A program made the position numbers and the translations under genes. This document shows, one piece after another, positions 50,976 through 63,385 of a stretch of DNA of 64,000 nucleotides. The stretch lies in the NCBI GenBank assembly GCA_940337035.1, contig CALNHX010003269.1, forward strand, positions 90,212 to 154,211, written 5' to 3'. Below the pieces are notes generated by a model. That model saw nothing but the letters and a program-made list of their open reading frames with translations, was not told the DNA's origin and made no database searches. Origin of the DNA: Agriotes lineatus. Its lineage: Eukaryota > Arthropoda > Insecta > Coleoptera > Elateridae. Numbering within the stretch: the first letter of the stretch is position 1; each line of letters opens with the position of its first letter.

Positions 50976-53256
50976 TTAATCTAGGGATATATGATATAAA
51001 AGATAATACTTTTCTACTCCTGCTTTTTGATGCCTCTTTGGATGGAAGGAGAAGCAAGTTTATCCCATTACACATCTCTCGCGACGGCCATGCGTTTACA
51101 TTGACTAATGCCTTTTGCAGATGCTGATGGGGGCATTAAAATATCTACATATCGGTACATAAACTTATCCGTGTCGTCAGGGAACACGAGAAGCACATTT
51201 TATCATCATCCTACGACCAGATCAATAACGAGCGAACGTCATGCCGGAGGCAAGTTACTTAACCGCAAAGAGCAAACTCACCTGATTCCTCGATTCCCAG
51301 GCGCTCCATCAGCCACTCTATCAGGTCATACCCTGAAACGAAAACCATTATCAGTTTGGAAAAACCTCAAAAGAAAGTTTGTATCGGAAAGTCGAATTGC
51401 TCGGCTGCAATGTTTGCTCATCGGCTGAATTAATTACCAGCGCTGTTTACCTTGAGCTTTACTTGGCAGCTATGAGTGAGTTTAACTTTTATGTAACTTG
51501 TCGAGTTCTTCCGCTATAGCACGCTGTCGGAAAGCAAGTTCAACAAGTAAGTTTTATTCTACCAAATTTAGTGGAAAATTAACTACACACAATTGAATTT
51601 GACTAATTTCTTAAGACTAATAGAAATAAAGATTAATTTAAAAAATGGGTAGAGTAATTTATACCGGATATCGAATTACCGACTAATTTATTTCGGAAAT
51701 GATAGGCTGGAGCTGTGCAAACACTGTAGTAAAAAAACACCACAGTTGGCTGGTGCCTTTGATCTGCGCGCACGTTTGCGAAACGTACTCCCTCGCTCGG
51801 GACAGCAGCCAGAAGCTCGGGCACGTAAGTAAAATGCACAATTGAATCACTAGTAGCTTACACGCTATTGGTTTAATTACAAACAGTTGCATCCCGTAAT
51901 ATTTTGGTTTCTGTCATTAAAGACACACAATCCCAAAACTAGCACTAATCTAACAAGCAATAACAACACACTTTTCCTTTGTATTGTGGCGATAGCTGTG
52001 ATTTTTGCACTTTTTTACATATACACTTAGCTCGGAGTTTTAAAATGGGCACCCTGTATATTTGCAAACTTTTATTATGTATCAAGATATTAAAAGTGGC
52101 TTAAAAGAGGCAAGAATGAAAGAATATCTCGTTTCCCATTACGCTTTGAAGGAAAATATCAGAGGGAAAGTCGGTCTGATTTACTAAACTTGCCTAAGCT
52201 ATGCTAACTTAGCGTCAACTGCACCTATTTTTGTTATTTATAATTACAAGCACATACCGTTTTCTCAAATTAACATTAGCGCTGCGAGCAGAATTATTAT
52301 ATTATACGATAGATGTGAATATAAATTCATGCTTGGCTCATAATGTTGATGTCAAGTTTTATTTGGTTTCCAACGAAACTACGCAATATGCGAAACTCAC
52401 AAAGGCCTATTTACCTTCAACGGCCACATTTTGCGGGTCGCTGGCACTTGCAAAAACCAGAATTCGGATCCGCTTTATGTAAAGAGGTCAATCTTCAAAC
52501 ATTTCTTTATGCCCGCGCCATTTGCCATTGTGAATACTGTATAAACAACCTTTCTTGTCGTAGCGGTGGCCAAGTCATTTTAATACGAAGCTCTGAATAA
52601 AAAGGGGATAAAGCGAAATACTTTAAAATGGCTTTCTTAGAATTTCTCGACGTCGCTTTTGAGGGTAGATTGACACAGGACGATCTACTGAAGGTTTTGC
52701 AGCCCTTGTATTTTCAGATCAGATGTCAAATTTACGAAAATAAGTAAATTGGGCTAAGGAATGACGTCAGTAGTAACAGTAATGGAAAAGTATGCAATTT
52801 TTACAAGATGGTTTAATGGTGCACTGGTTGTATCAGTTACAAAACAAACTGTAGGTAACTGATTTATTATGCTTTTCTGCACTGAGGTGCAGTTGTCGAA
52901 ATCATATGCCAGTGAATTCGTTTTACTTTGTCAGGAGGTTCTTCTACAGAATTTCCTTACTGAATTATGATACCTGATTTTTCAGGTTAAGCAACAATCC
53001 GGTCTTAACTGATAGTGGAGAAATTGAACCATTCCCCCTTTTCCCTAATTTTATTGGGGTTGGTGTTGCGTTGTAACAGAGTTTGTTCAAAAAGTGTTCT
53101 ATATACAATTATTGTAAAAGTAGACATCCAGGTCTACTTAGTTAATGATACAGTGTGAGCATTTGTTGAGTAGAAACACAATTACCAAGAAACTTATAAC
53201 TGTTTCGGTACAACACATTTGTGAACACGACTGTACGGTGTGCCACTATTTTGAAA
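50976..53256. other. Non-coding stretch
   Basis: Several short open frames exist, but none shows a domain, a compositional signature or related sequence in the window. Nothing else recognised. Confidence 0.4.
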
Positions 53257-53264
53257 TTCGGAAA

Positions 53265-54033
53265 TAGAGAGAGAGGGGCGCGTGAGTGAGTATTCACTCA
53301 CGTCACGCATGTTTCACGGTTGCTTTAAAAACACTCACGTTCCCGCACGCTCACGCTCACGTTCACTCACATTAATGTTGTGACCCTCCCGCAATAGAAC
53401 TAAAAACTATAAAATAAAATAATTTACGCGATATGTTGCAATCAGAAAGTAGACACAAAAAGAAACCGACTGCAATAGCTTACAACAAGGGATAAATACT
53501 GATTTCTCGCAAAAAAATTTCATACAACCCTCTTCAAAGACATTACTTTTAATACCAAAAGCTGTCAGTGGAATTGACGTTTCCCTTACTGATATGAGTA
53601 CCTACAAGACGGTAGAAAGTATATGTTGCTAGACAACACTTTTAATTCCTAGGTTTAAAAGTAATTTTACGTCCGGGAACTGAAAGTAAGTTCTACTCGG
53701 TCGCCTATAGACGCAGACACGCGATTGACCTTAAACACAACATTCACAACACAACACAGGTGCGAAGCTCCGTCGTTGCAGGCTGCCACACAGTACCTTG
53801 GCCTCCCGCTTCAGTTCTAGATCTTCCACAGGGGTCGGCGGAGGGGGAGCGGGGCACTCTGCAGTCTTTTATTTGATACTAAATATTTAAAGTGAAACGT
53901 GGATTACGCCTTGGGTATTTTCATTTACGTTTATTCACGTTCACGGCCCAATTTTCAAATTATTCACGTTCATGACGGGACCCGCCGTGACCCAATGTGA
54001 TCCGACTGTTTTTACGTCACGCGCTCGTCCCTA
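53265..54033. mobile_element. hAT-like non-autonomous element
   Basis: The left end (TAGAGAGAGAGGGGCGCGTG) and the inverse complement of the right end (TAGGGACGAGCGCGTGA) match over most positions. Flanks TTCGGAAA (53257-53264) and GTCGGAAA (54034-54041) agree in 7 of 8 bases, fitting the 8-bp duplication of hAT elements. TCACG/TTCACG motifs cluster near both ends (about 53300-53380 and 53930-54020), as hAT subterminal repeats do. No transposase. Confidence 0.65.
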
Positions 54034-54041
54034 GTCGGAAA

Positions 54042-55485
54042 GGCCATTATTATTTTCAGTTTTCTATCAAAATGTAATAGTATGAGCACTTAACATCCAA
54101 AGGAAATAAAATATGTAACTGGCAACTGTTTTATTTAAAGTCAACGAGTATTCCAACCACGGCTCGTGGTACGCTACACCGCCAAACACTAATTTATGAC
54201 TTCCCAAGTAATACTGCCTCTGCTCAGCGAGCTGTAATAAACGCCTCGTACTAGTGTAAACTTCATCGTGTTATTATTAAAGCGTTTAATATAGTGTTCA
54301 AATAAAGTGAATTTCAATTGAAAATTAATCCAGGAGCATGTCCACTTGCTAATCGCCGGTTGTTAAAAGCTCTCTTCCATTAAATTTGAAAAAGCCATAT
54401 TCTGAGTTGGTTTACTAAAATCGAAAAACGCCAAAAAATGACTTTTAACACGTGTAAATATTTAACCTAACGCCGACTTGGGAGAAAAGCAAAGCTCGTA
54501 TACAAGACTTCACTTATTCAACCTAGACTCAGTTTGCTTAGACTCTGCAAATGTGTTGCTTCAACGAAGTGTGGGAAGCGCATTCTCAATTAGTGGTTAA
54601 ACTAACTCAAAGTCCTACAATTGCGTTGGTGTGTTCACGCAACTCAAAATGACAGTCGGCTTGGAGAATCCAAAGATTTAAATGTTGGAGAAACGGTATA
54701 ACTCGTAACGGCAAATATTAAAATTCTAACTGAATTTCCAGTGAGCCACAAGGCGATTAAATGTAGTTTACCTTCATCGGTGTTGTTATAGACTATTAAC
54801 GAAATTAATTTTAGTATCATTAAGAGCTTCATTACCGCACTCAGTGAGGTAGTAAATAGATATTACCGTACTCAGTGCGGCAATGAATATTACGGCACTC
54901 TTTTTATATAAAAAATACATTGAGCCAGAATTTATCGATGAAGATAAAATATTGAACAATGCACGTTTGCTTATGGCACTTAACGAGACTCGTTTGATTG
55001 CCGCAAAACTCGACTCACCGCCTCGTTTTTGGCAATCAAATTCGTTTCGTTAAGATGTTTATAATCAAACTTGTATCGTTAATATCTATTACAAGGCGAC
55101 AGGTCGTCTTAACGTTATTAAATATTGTTTAAATAATATTTGTTTGTTTGTTTGTTAATGGACAAGGTCTAGACATGCAGAGTACCAGGTACCTTAGACT
55201 TCCAGTAGTCTTTATAAAGTTACCTAAACGATACTTAATCGTTTAAATTACTAGCGTGAAAGCCGTTTAAACGAGACTAAAAGTGATTTTAACGGAATTA
55301 ATCTTTATTTTAACCATTTTATTAACGAGAATAAATGTCATACGTACAAACAAGATTTGGAAACTTGGAAACTCATAGCATTTGTTTACTAAAGCCTTCG
55401 TTAAAGTGATATGGTCAAAACTATGATTGATCCTAGAGGAAAATTGAATTCCCCCCATTTAGCAAAAGCAATAAAGAGTCTTTAT
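54042..55485. other. Non-coding region with palindromes
   Basis: No coding content. It contains direct ACCGCACTCAGTG/ACCGTACTCAGTG repeats at 54834-54890, a hairpin at 54981-55053 and a (TTTG)n run at about 55140. Confidence 0.5.
54981..55053. repeat. Short hairpin, 73 bp
   Basis: CTTAACGAGACTCGTTTGAT at the left pairs with TTGGCAATCAAATTCGTTTC followed by GTTAAG at the right. Confidence 0.6.
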
Positions 55486-55489
55486 CACA

Positions 55490-57260
55490 ACACTAATATT
55501 AGTATAGAATATAACGACGACAGCAAAAGCTTGACATACATAAATCAAGGCAGGGATGTGGCCTAGCACCCATTCTATTTAATATTTATATAGACGACAT
55601 GATAAAGACATGGAAACAGGGAGCTCCAAGGGGAGTCTAGATACATGTAAACAAACTGGTTGACAGTACACTGTTTGCAGACCACCAGGCTATAATCGCA
55701 AATTCAGAAGATAATCTACAACGAGCAATCTACAGGCTAAATAATATATCAAAAGAATGCAATTGTTAATATCAACACCTAAAACAAAATAATGGCCTTT
55801 AGGGGTAAACAACCCGTAAGAACTAAAATTATTATAGATAACACTAACCTAGGGCGCAAATACAGACTCTCAGATATCTAGGTTGCGATGTCTTATACAG
55901 TTATGATCAGAACATAGACAAAAAATATACTCATTTCAAAAAGGATGTGCGGCCCTATAAGAAGAGCTTTAAGAAATAAAACAAGAAAAGAGACGCAGAT
56001 AATATTTTACAAAGTAATGGCGGTGCCCACTCCACTATATGCAGTAATTAATTACGTTGTAATTAAATTACTAATTAAATTCCTTTTGGTGGGTTTGTCT
56101 TGAAATTCAATTACTATTCAAAATGCGGTAATTGTAATTGGTAATTGCCACATTTGTTACAAAGTATTTGACAATTATTTTTTGAAAGTAATTAATTACC
56201 ACATTCAATTACTCAATTACTTTTAAGTAATTAAATTACTCTAAAGTATTTACATTAATTTACAGGTATTTGAATTACTTGTGTTAATTGAAATTACAGG
56301 CGGTAGTTGAATTACTTTCTAGCAGTGCAACTACTAAATTACTGGCCTCGATTGGGTATTAAATCTCCAGATAGCAAAAAAAAAATGAGATAAGACCTTG
56401 TTCAGTTTTTTGTTAAGAAAATCGCAATAGGGCATTTCTGGCGCAATATAAGTATAATTTATGATTTCTTATGACCAGTCTAATAACACCTAGTTTTGTA
56501 CATGAGCAAAGATATGCTTTGGTGCAAGCGCGTATGTTTGGAGATGAGATATGCATGTGTTGTGTCTTGTGTAGTGATGGCTGTGCAGGATGTAGTATTG
56601 TAGCGTGCTTATAATTATTGTGTAAGAAGCCAAAAATATGTCTGCGGTAAGTGCAGAGTAATAAAACAATTATTTTCATAAAAATTGACAGCAAATAGCT
56701 TCATTATACAATATTTGTTAATGATAATCATTTATTAAATTCAATTTGCTTGTTTAAAACTATTTACTAGCACATGGATATCTAAATATTATTAAATACA
56801 AATATACGACAACAATTGGTAGTGGAAGTAATTGATAATTGAATTACTATTTCATTTGAGTAATTGAAAATCTGGAAATTTAATTACTTCATTGAGAGGT
56901 AATTGGTAATTAGCAATTAATTACTTTTTCAAAGTAATTTTCCTAACTCTAACTATATGCCAGTGAGATATGGACGATGACAAAAAGGGATTATACAAAA
57001 ATCCCCGGAAATGAGGTTCTTAAGAAGAGTCAAAGGATGTAGCCGGTTAGACCGGTTTACTAACGAACACATTAGAGATGAGCTACAAGTACAATCAATA
57101 CAAGACCAAATAATGAAATACAGGACAAGATGGGAATATCATGTAGACAGAATGAGCCCAGAAATGCTATCGAACCTGCCAATCCAAGAGGAACCCAAGG
57201 TATAAGAAGACCTCAAAAACGATGGCACACTGAACCGGAACAGGTCATGAAGCCTAATCC
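55490..57260 (+). pseudogene. LINE reverse transcriptase C-terminal half, split by hAT-like element
   Basis: Reading with several shifts, the upstream part (55540-56042) gives LAPILFNIYIDDMIK, a diverged catalytic region with LFADHQAIIANSEDN, PKTKIMAFRGKQPVRTKI and ETQIIFYKVMAVPTPLYA. The frame is interrupted by the 56043-56951 insertion and resumes with a segment ending in MRFLRRVKGCSRLDRF and DQIMKYRTRWEYHVDRM (57011-57205). This is the C-terminal tail of a common insect LINE ORF2. The catalytic YADD-type box is mutated to FADH. Inactive. The endonuclease fragment at 59310-60064 looks like the same family. Confidence 0.7.
56043..56951. mobile_element. hAT-like non-autonomous element with 8-bp duplication
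   Basis: CTATATGC stands directly at both edges (56035-56042 and 56952-56959), and removing the element with one copy restores the LINE frame across ACTCCACTATATGC. The right end reads GCAATTAATTACTTTTTCAA then AGTAATTTTCCTAACTCTAA. The left starts at AGTAATTAATTAC, which aligns with sequence ~26 bp inside the right end, so the outermost left bases seem lost. Subterminal AATTAC repeats are dense at both ends. No transposase. Confidence 0.75.
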
Positions 57261-59146
57261 ATGAAGAAGTCGACGACGACGACGACGTGCAAACAAGATG
57301 TAAGGTAGTTCAAAAGAGATTAAACATTTTTATTTACTAGATTGAATTTTCAAATAGTTACCATAATCTAAATTATATTTAACTAATTTGGACGAAAGTT
57401 ATAACCTTGAAACTAATGGAGCATTATCTTAACAAGAAAAAGTAGTTTTGATAACATAATAAAGCATTTAAACGAGATTATCTGTCATTTATTCAGATTA
57501 AAAGTAATTGTACTGATCTGGATTCTAAGTATCAGTAATTTTATTCGATGTTAATAGCAGGAGATTTGCGGCCGCCAGCTCAGAAATCAAGTGATTATGG
57601 CTGGGAAATCATATCATTGTAGATGGTGAATGGGTAAAATTGCAAAGATTAATACTGATTTATTAATTCAAGCTATTGTTTTTATATAGAATATTTTGTA
57701 TAGTTAGATAAAAAGAAATGTTGACAAACACCTGCTAATCTAGTAATATTTTATGACTTTATTGTAAAAGGTAAACACAAAATTAATATTTAGCAAAATG
57801 GCGTAGTTGTTCACATGTTGGTAGACTGATTTTGCTAAATAGTGTTTTGAAACACTGTCGGTGACCTAGTACTTTGTACCAACCAGAATTGCTGCCTTGT
57901 TATTGCAACACATTCTTGAATTGATTAACCAAATGAATTTAAAACGAGATTTAACTAATATTCAACAACGTTAAATAGTAATTTTAACGAGATAAATGAT
58001 CACCTAATAGTATATTATTATACGAGTTTCATAAGAGGGCCGATTGCAGTACGCGTAGGTTTGGGGCACGACGAGCGCAGCGAAATAATGATATATTTGC
58101 TCCTTTTAGACTTTTTTTATTCTTATTAGCTCATGCAGAGCTTCCACTTCTTACTATTTTCAAATCTATACTTTTGCCTAGACTGCCAAAAAATTACAAT
58201 AGCACGACATAACATTTTGTTAGTTCGCAGTGAACGCACAGAGCGTGTCTACTGAACGTAATTTAAAAAAAATATCTTTGATACTGTTGCTTTATCGAAA
58301 CTTTATAAGGCAGGAACTTCATCAGTGCCTTTCTGCAGATACCATCTTATTACCTGTATACAGATGCACCAATCGATTTTGGTGTCTATGCAATTTCTCG
58401 CATGCCCCACCGCTACATCAACCAGCTATCGCCCGAACAACCTGAAACTCCTGAAACTTATCGATATCACCTAGCGAGCAGTTTGCAGCGACTCCTTGTA
58501 CACAAGTAAACGATACAAGTTTGATTAGAACTCGGCGTTTCGTATCATGCACGCGAAGTCCTTTTAGATGCGCTGCCAGGAACTCTGGTTGCTTCGAATG
58601 CAAGCCTGAAAGGATCAAACAAGTTGGGTGCTTAAAAATATATTTTAGTTTTTTTTAACTTTGCTAATAAAATTGGCAAAGTTGAGCAAAAGTTCGAGTT
58701 TCAATCAGCGGCGGATTTGTGTGTAATAACGTTCTAAACCCCAGACTCCCTGGAGTCCCATTGATAATTGTTTTTTTATTGTCAGTAGAATATTCTATTG
58801 CCAGATAAATATAAAAAGTAAAAGTAGCGCCTGTTTACAGCTGATTAGCTATTTATGCTGTTAGTTGCAATATTGAAGTGTTTTAGGTACGCGACCTGTT
58901 TTGCCAAACGAAATCAAGGTCGAGTTGGACATCGCCTCAAGCGCTTAAAAAGTTCTTTGCAATGCATATTATACAAATTTTTATTTATTTGGAATAAACA
59001 TAATCAAAATTTTGACATTTCTTAAAGTGAAGGACGTTTTTCATATTAAAAGAACATTTTCATTGTGTTTTAATAGTCGCATTAAGATATCAAAGTAGGT
59101 AATAGTTATTTTTAGGATACTGCATTGGTAACTTGCATTTACATAG
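57261..59146. other. Non-coding stretch
   Basis: A (GAC)n run at 57271-57286 is the only clear simple repeat. No genes recognised. Confidence 0.4.
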
Positions 59147-59276
59147 TTACAAACGAGTCCGGTAGATAAAATTTACCGGTTTAGACCAGTAGTAATTGAC
59201 AACGGCCTTTGATCCGGCCGTTGTCAACTACTACTGGTCTAGGTCGGTAAATATTGTCTACCAGAATCGTTTGCAA
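59147..59276. repeat. Hairpin MITE, 130 bp
   Basis: TTACAAACGAGTCCGGTAGA and ACCAGTAGTAATTGACAACG at the left are mirrored by CGTTGTCAACTACTACTGGT and GAATCGTTTGCAA at the right, around a GGCCTTTGATCCGGCC loop. Confidence 0.75.
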
Positions 59277-60064
59277 CTCCAAGATATAATTGAATCACTC
59301 CCCAAGAACAACAACTGATAGTGCTAGGAGACTTCAATGCCCGCACCGGAATCGAAATAATACCGGGAATTAAGCAAAGGTTCACCGAAGAGGTCATAAA
59401 CGACAATAGAGAGCTACTGATTAATCTGTGCATACTAACCGAATTAAGAATAAACAATACATTTTTTAATCATAAGGACCAATACAAGATCACATTCGAA
59501 AACACACGAGGACAAACATCAATAATTGACTACATATTAACCAACAGACAGCTGCACCCTACCCAAATCCAAGACATAAGAACTCTGAACCCGGCTAATA
59601 TAGGAAGTGATAACAAACTACTACTCGGAAAAATAAAACTGGAAGCTAAATTACAACAAAAACCTGTAGTACAAGGAGCAGAAGAGCAGAAAATTGACAG
59701 ACACCCGATAAACGAAATTGGGAATATAAACAATTGTTGGGAAATACTAAAAACAAATATTAAAGAAGCAGCCGTAGAAGCACTCGGTACCAGAACAGCA
59801 AACAAGATACACAAAAAGTTTAACAAGACACCCTGGTTCAATAAAGAAGAGAAACAAAAATGCGCAAAGACAAGAAAAAAGCATACTTAAAGTACCGAGC
59901 ATCAAGAACGATAGAGTCATACGAACAATATAAAACAGTACGAAATGAAACGACAGCACTGGTAAGACAGACGAAGGAAGAACATTGGGAAATATTCTCT
60001 AAAAGAATGGACTACGGACTTCAGAAACAAATATGGAGGCTAGTCAAAACACAAAGAAAAGAAA
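59277..60064 (+). pseudogene. LINE endonuclease and linker fragment
   Basis: A short lead-in LQDIIESLPK is followed after a frameshift by VLGDFNARTGIEIIPG, NTFFNHKDQYKITFENTRGQ and TSIIDYILTNRQLHPTQI, with IGSDNKLLL where SDH is expected. These are the second half of an AP-type endonuclease. From 59860 another frame reads RKDKKKAYLKYRASRTIES and HWEIFSKRMDYGLQKQIWRL, the linker before the reverse transcriptase. The reading ends exactly at the AAT repeat of the next element. The N-terminal endonuclease part and the RT are missing. Confidence 0.7.
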
Positions 60065-60311
60065 TTAATAATAATAATAATAATAATAATAATGGACTTT
60101 TATTGGGTTTAAGAAACTATATACATGTAAAAAAAAAATATATCATTGGTATGAGCAATTCTATCAAAACCCAAAAGGGCGAAGTTCAGATTGGTATTAA
60201 CTAATACCATCTGTTCTACCACTTAACCCGTTAAACAAATATGATTAGTAGTAAGAAGTACTGTTATATCATATAGTAAATACAGAATTATTATTTAAAT
60301 CAAGTAAAATA

Positions 60312-63165
60312 CTATTGCAGCTGCTTATCCAATAAGATGTTGTGGAGATGGCTTTTGAAGCAAGTTGATGACAAAGATTTTAGCTTATTAGGCAAAGAAT
60401 TGTAAATATTAGCAATATTGTAGGAAAAAGATCGTTCGTAAAAGCTAGTTTTATGGTAAGGTGGTGTTATGAGATCTTTTCTACGGATATTAAGATTATG
60501 AACATCAGTTCTAAATCTAATTTTGTTGTATAGATATGGTGGTGACTTTGTACTAATTATCTTATGAAATAAACATGCAGAATGCAGAAATCGACGATTA
60601 TTCATGTTCAGCCATTTAACCTCCTTTAATTTATGCGAAATATGTTCATATTTACGTATACCAAAAATCAGTCGAAGACAGGAATTTTGCATATACTGAA
60701 TTCTCCTATTATCAACAGCATCTAAACATGGTCCATAAACAGAATCGCAATAATTAAATTGTGACAACACTAGCGATTCACAAAGCATAATTTTGACATT
60801 GCGGTTTAAACTATATCTATTATTAAAAATTAATTTGAGTTTAACGTAAGATTTTTGTAATGCTGTCGATACATGCTTCTTGAATCTAAGATCAGTATCA
60901 AGTATAATGCCTAGATTTCTTGCATGATCAGAAAGCGGCAGTAATATATCTTTAATTTTAATAGCAATATTCTCTCTTACAATATTTTTTTGTGTAGGTC
61001 TCCCAAACAGCAGAACTGAACTTTTATTAGCATTGATTTTTAGACAGTGTTTTTCTGATAGCTCAACAAGACTTTTAATATTATCATTGACAATAACATT
61101 TGCAGCAGCCACATTGTCAGCAGGAAATTCATATAATAATTGCGAATCATCGGCATAAAGATTATATTCACAATGTTTTACAGATGTTTTAAAGTAAAAT
61201 GTGTATATTATGAACAATAGCGGACCAAGTACTGAACCCTGTGGTACACCTTTAGTAATGGACAAAGAGTTGGATTTAGATTCCTTAAGTATAACGGTCT
61301 GAGAGCGATGAGTTAAATAACTTTCAATAATTTTAATGGCGTCCGACCCAAAAACCAATAAATTTAAGTATTGCCAGCAGTAAATTATGCGATATTGTGT
61401 CAAAGGCCCTTGAATAATCGATCAAAACAAGAAGTAATAAATTATTTTTGTCAATAGCAGAAAATATATTATCTGTAATGTTTAGTAAAGTCGTGGTGCA
61501 ACTGTAGCCCGGTCTAAATCCTGATTGTATATCCGGAAGAACATCATGCTCAACCAAGTGTTGACGAATTTGATATGACATAATTTTTTCCAGGACCTTT
61601 GACAGTGTAGGCAGTATACTAATCGGACGCAAATCCTTAAATTCCTTGGGTTGCTTGACTTTAGGTAACGGTATAACATTAGCAGTTTTCCATGCAGTAG
61701 GAAAAGTGTTGTTTAAAAGACATGCATTAATTGTATGCGCAATAAAGGGAATTACAAATGGACAGCATAAATTCCACATTTAAATATTAATCCCGTCGGA
61801 ACCAAGAGAATTAGATTTTATATTTAGCATAATTTTCAGAATTTCGTTTTCACTAACAGTTTTAAATTTGAATTTAGATTTAAAATACGTAAATGTACTA
61901 CGTTTATAAAAATCAAGCAGCTCTTTATCTACAATAATATTGGAGTTGCTGAAGTTAACAAAAGCATTATTAATTTCATCAACGTCACATAAATTGGGGG
62001 GAATTTCTGTATGTTGCGACCTATTGTAAATATCTGCTTTCTTTAATTCTTTCCAAATTGAATTAATATCGTTGTTTGCATTGCGTAGTTTAAATTCAAG
62101 GTATGCTTTTTTCTCGTTTCTAACTGCGAAAGTTGTAAAATTTCTCAATGATTTATAATATTCCCAGTGAGCAGGATTTTTACTTCTTTTAAACCTATTC
62201 AAAGCTCTATCTCTAAGTGACATCATAAGTTTAATATTTGCAGTCAACCAAGGCGCTGGGGGTTTTGAAATTTTTATGGTTTTGCAAGTTGAGTGTCTAT
62301 CAAACAAATTGACTATAGTGTTATTCAAAAAAGTGACTTTATCGTTTACATCATCGATTTCAAAAACTGTATGCCAAGGAATTGACTGCAAATCGGCGTT
62401 AAAGTTATCATAATTAAATTCACAAAAATCACGGAACGAATATAAGATTGGTTTTTTTAAATTTGAAATTTCAATCGGATAGTCACAATAGATTAAATGA
62501 TGATCAGACATGTTATGCACACTGACAACTTCTGCACTTATAACTTCTTTATCGACAGAGACAACTATAAAATCTATTAAAGTAGAGCTAGTTTTGGTAA
62601 TACGTGTGGGTACATTTATTATTTGTTTATAACCTAACGAATCTATCATCGACAAAAATTGAACAGTAACAATGTCATTATACTTTAAAAGGTCAATATT
62701 GAAATCGCCAAGATAAATTATTTCTTTCGAAAGAGGTGTCACTACAGATACTGCATCTTCAAGGGCATCTAAAAACTCAGTATATGAAAACTCCTGCCTT
62801 CTATATACAACTCCAACAGTTAAACTAAGTTTTTGTAATTTAATTGTAAGCCACATATGCTCTATAGCATCGCTAAATTTTACGGAATGAATCAATGAAA
62901 CAGTAATGAAATTCTTAACATAGATACCTACACCACCTCCCCTTGTACTAGTTTGACGATCTCTGCGGAAGAAATTGTAGCCTTGTATCTTTACAGCGTC
63001 ATCAGAAATGCGAGGTGACAGCCACGTTTCAGTCACCCCCACTACATCAAACTCGGAAGCCAATACGTACTCCTTAAAATCTGAAAAATTTGCCAAAAGC
63101 GATTGTACATTTAAATGTGCGATTCTGATACAATTACTCATACGGATATAAAAGACAAAAATCAA
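60312..63165 (-). pseudogene. LINE ORF2: endonuclease and reverse transcriptase, two breaks
   Basis: From ATG 63165 the endonuclease reads IRIAHLNVQSLLANFSDF, VVGVTETWLSP, TSTRGGGVGIYVKNF, IIYLGDFNIDLL and NMSDHHLIYCDYP. A TAA at 61780-61782 interrupts it in frame, directly followed by an ATG. The reverse transcriptase continues in the same frame with FKDLRPISILPTLSKVLEKI, QSGFRPGYSCTTTLL and LIDYSRAFDTISHNLLLAIL. A frameshift near 61350 leads to GVPQGSVLGPLLFIIY, NLYADDSQLLY and LVLSQFNYCDSVYG, to a TAA at 60312. With only one nonsense mutation and one frameshift this is a fairly young copy. It resembles the fragment at 1-834. Confidence 0.85.
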
Positions 63166-63385
63166 ATATCAATTTGTAATTCAATAGCACCTGTATAGGT
63201 GCGCAATAAAAAAAACAGATAAATCACGTGTGAATATATAAACAGAAAATTTATGTTACTTATAAGCAGAAATTAAGTAACTACTAACTAAGATAATGAC
63301 AAAGACGCTAACTAAAAGTAGGAGCAAAACAATAAACAATATTTCCTTTAGCATGCACTTGCAACTGATTATTGACAATAGAAAG

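Noticed and set aside
50891..51428. Two adjacent open frames of 78 and 106 aa
   Set aside because: The first begins inside a hairpin MITE; neither has a recognisable motif or related sequence in the window.
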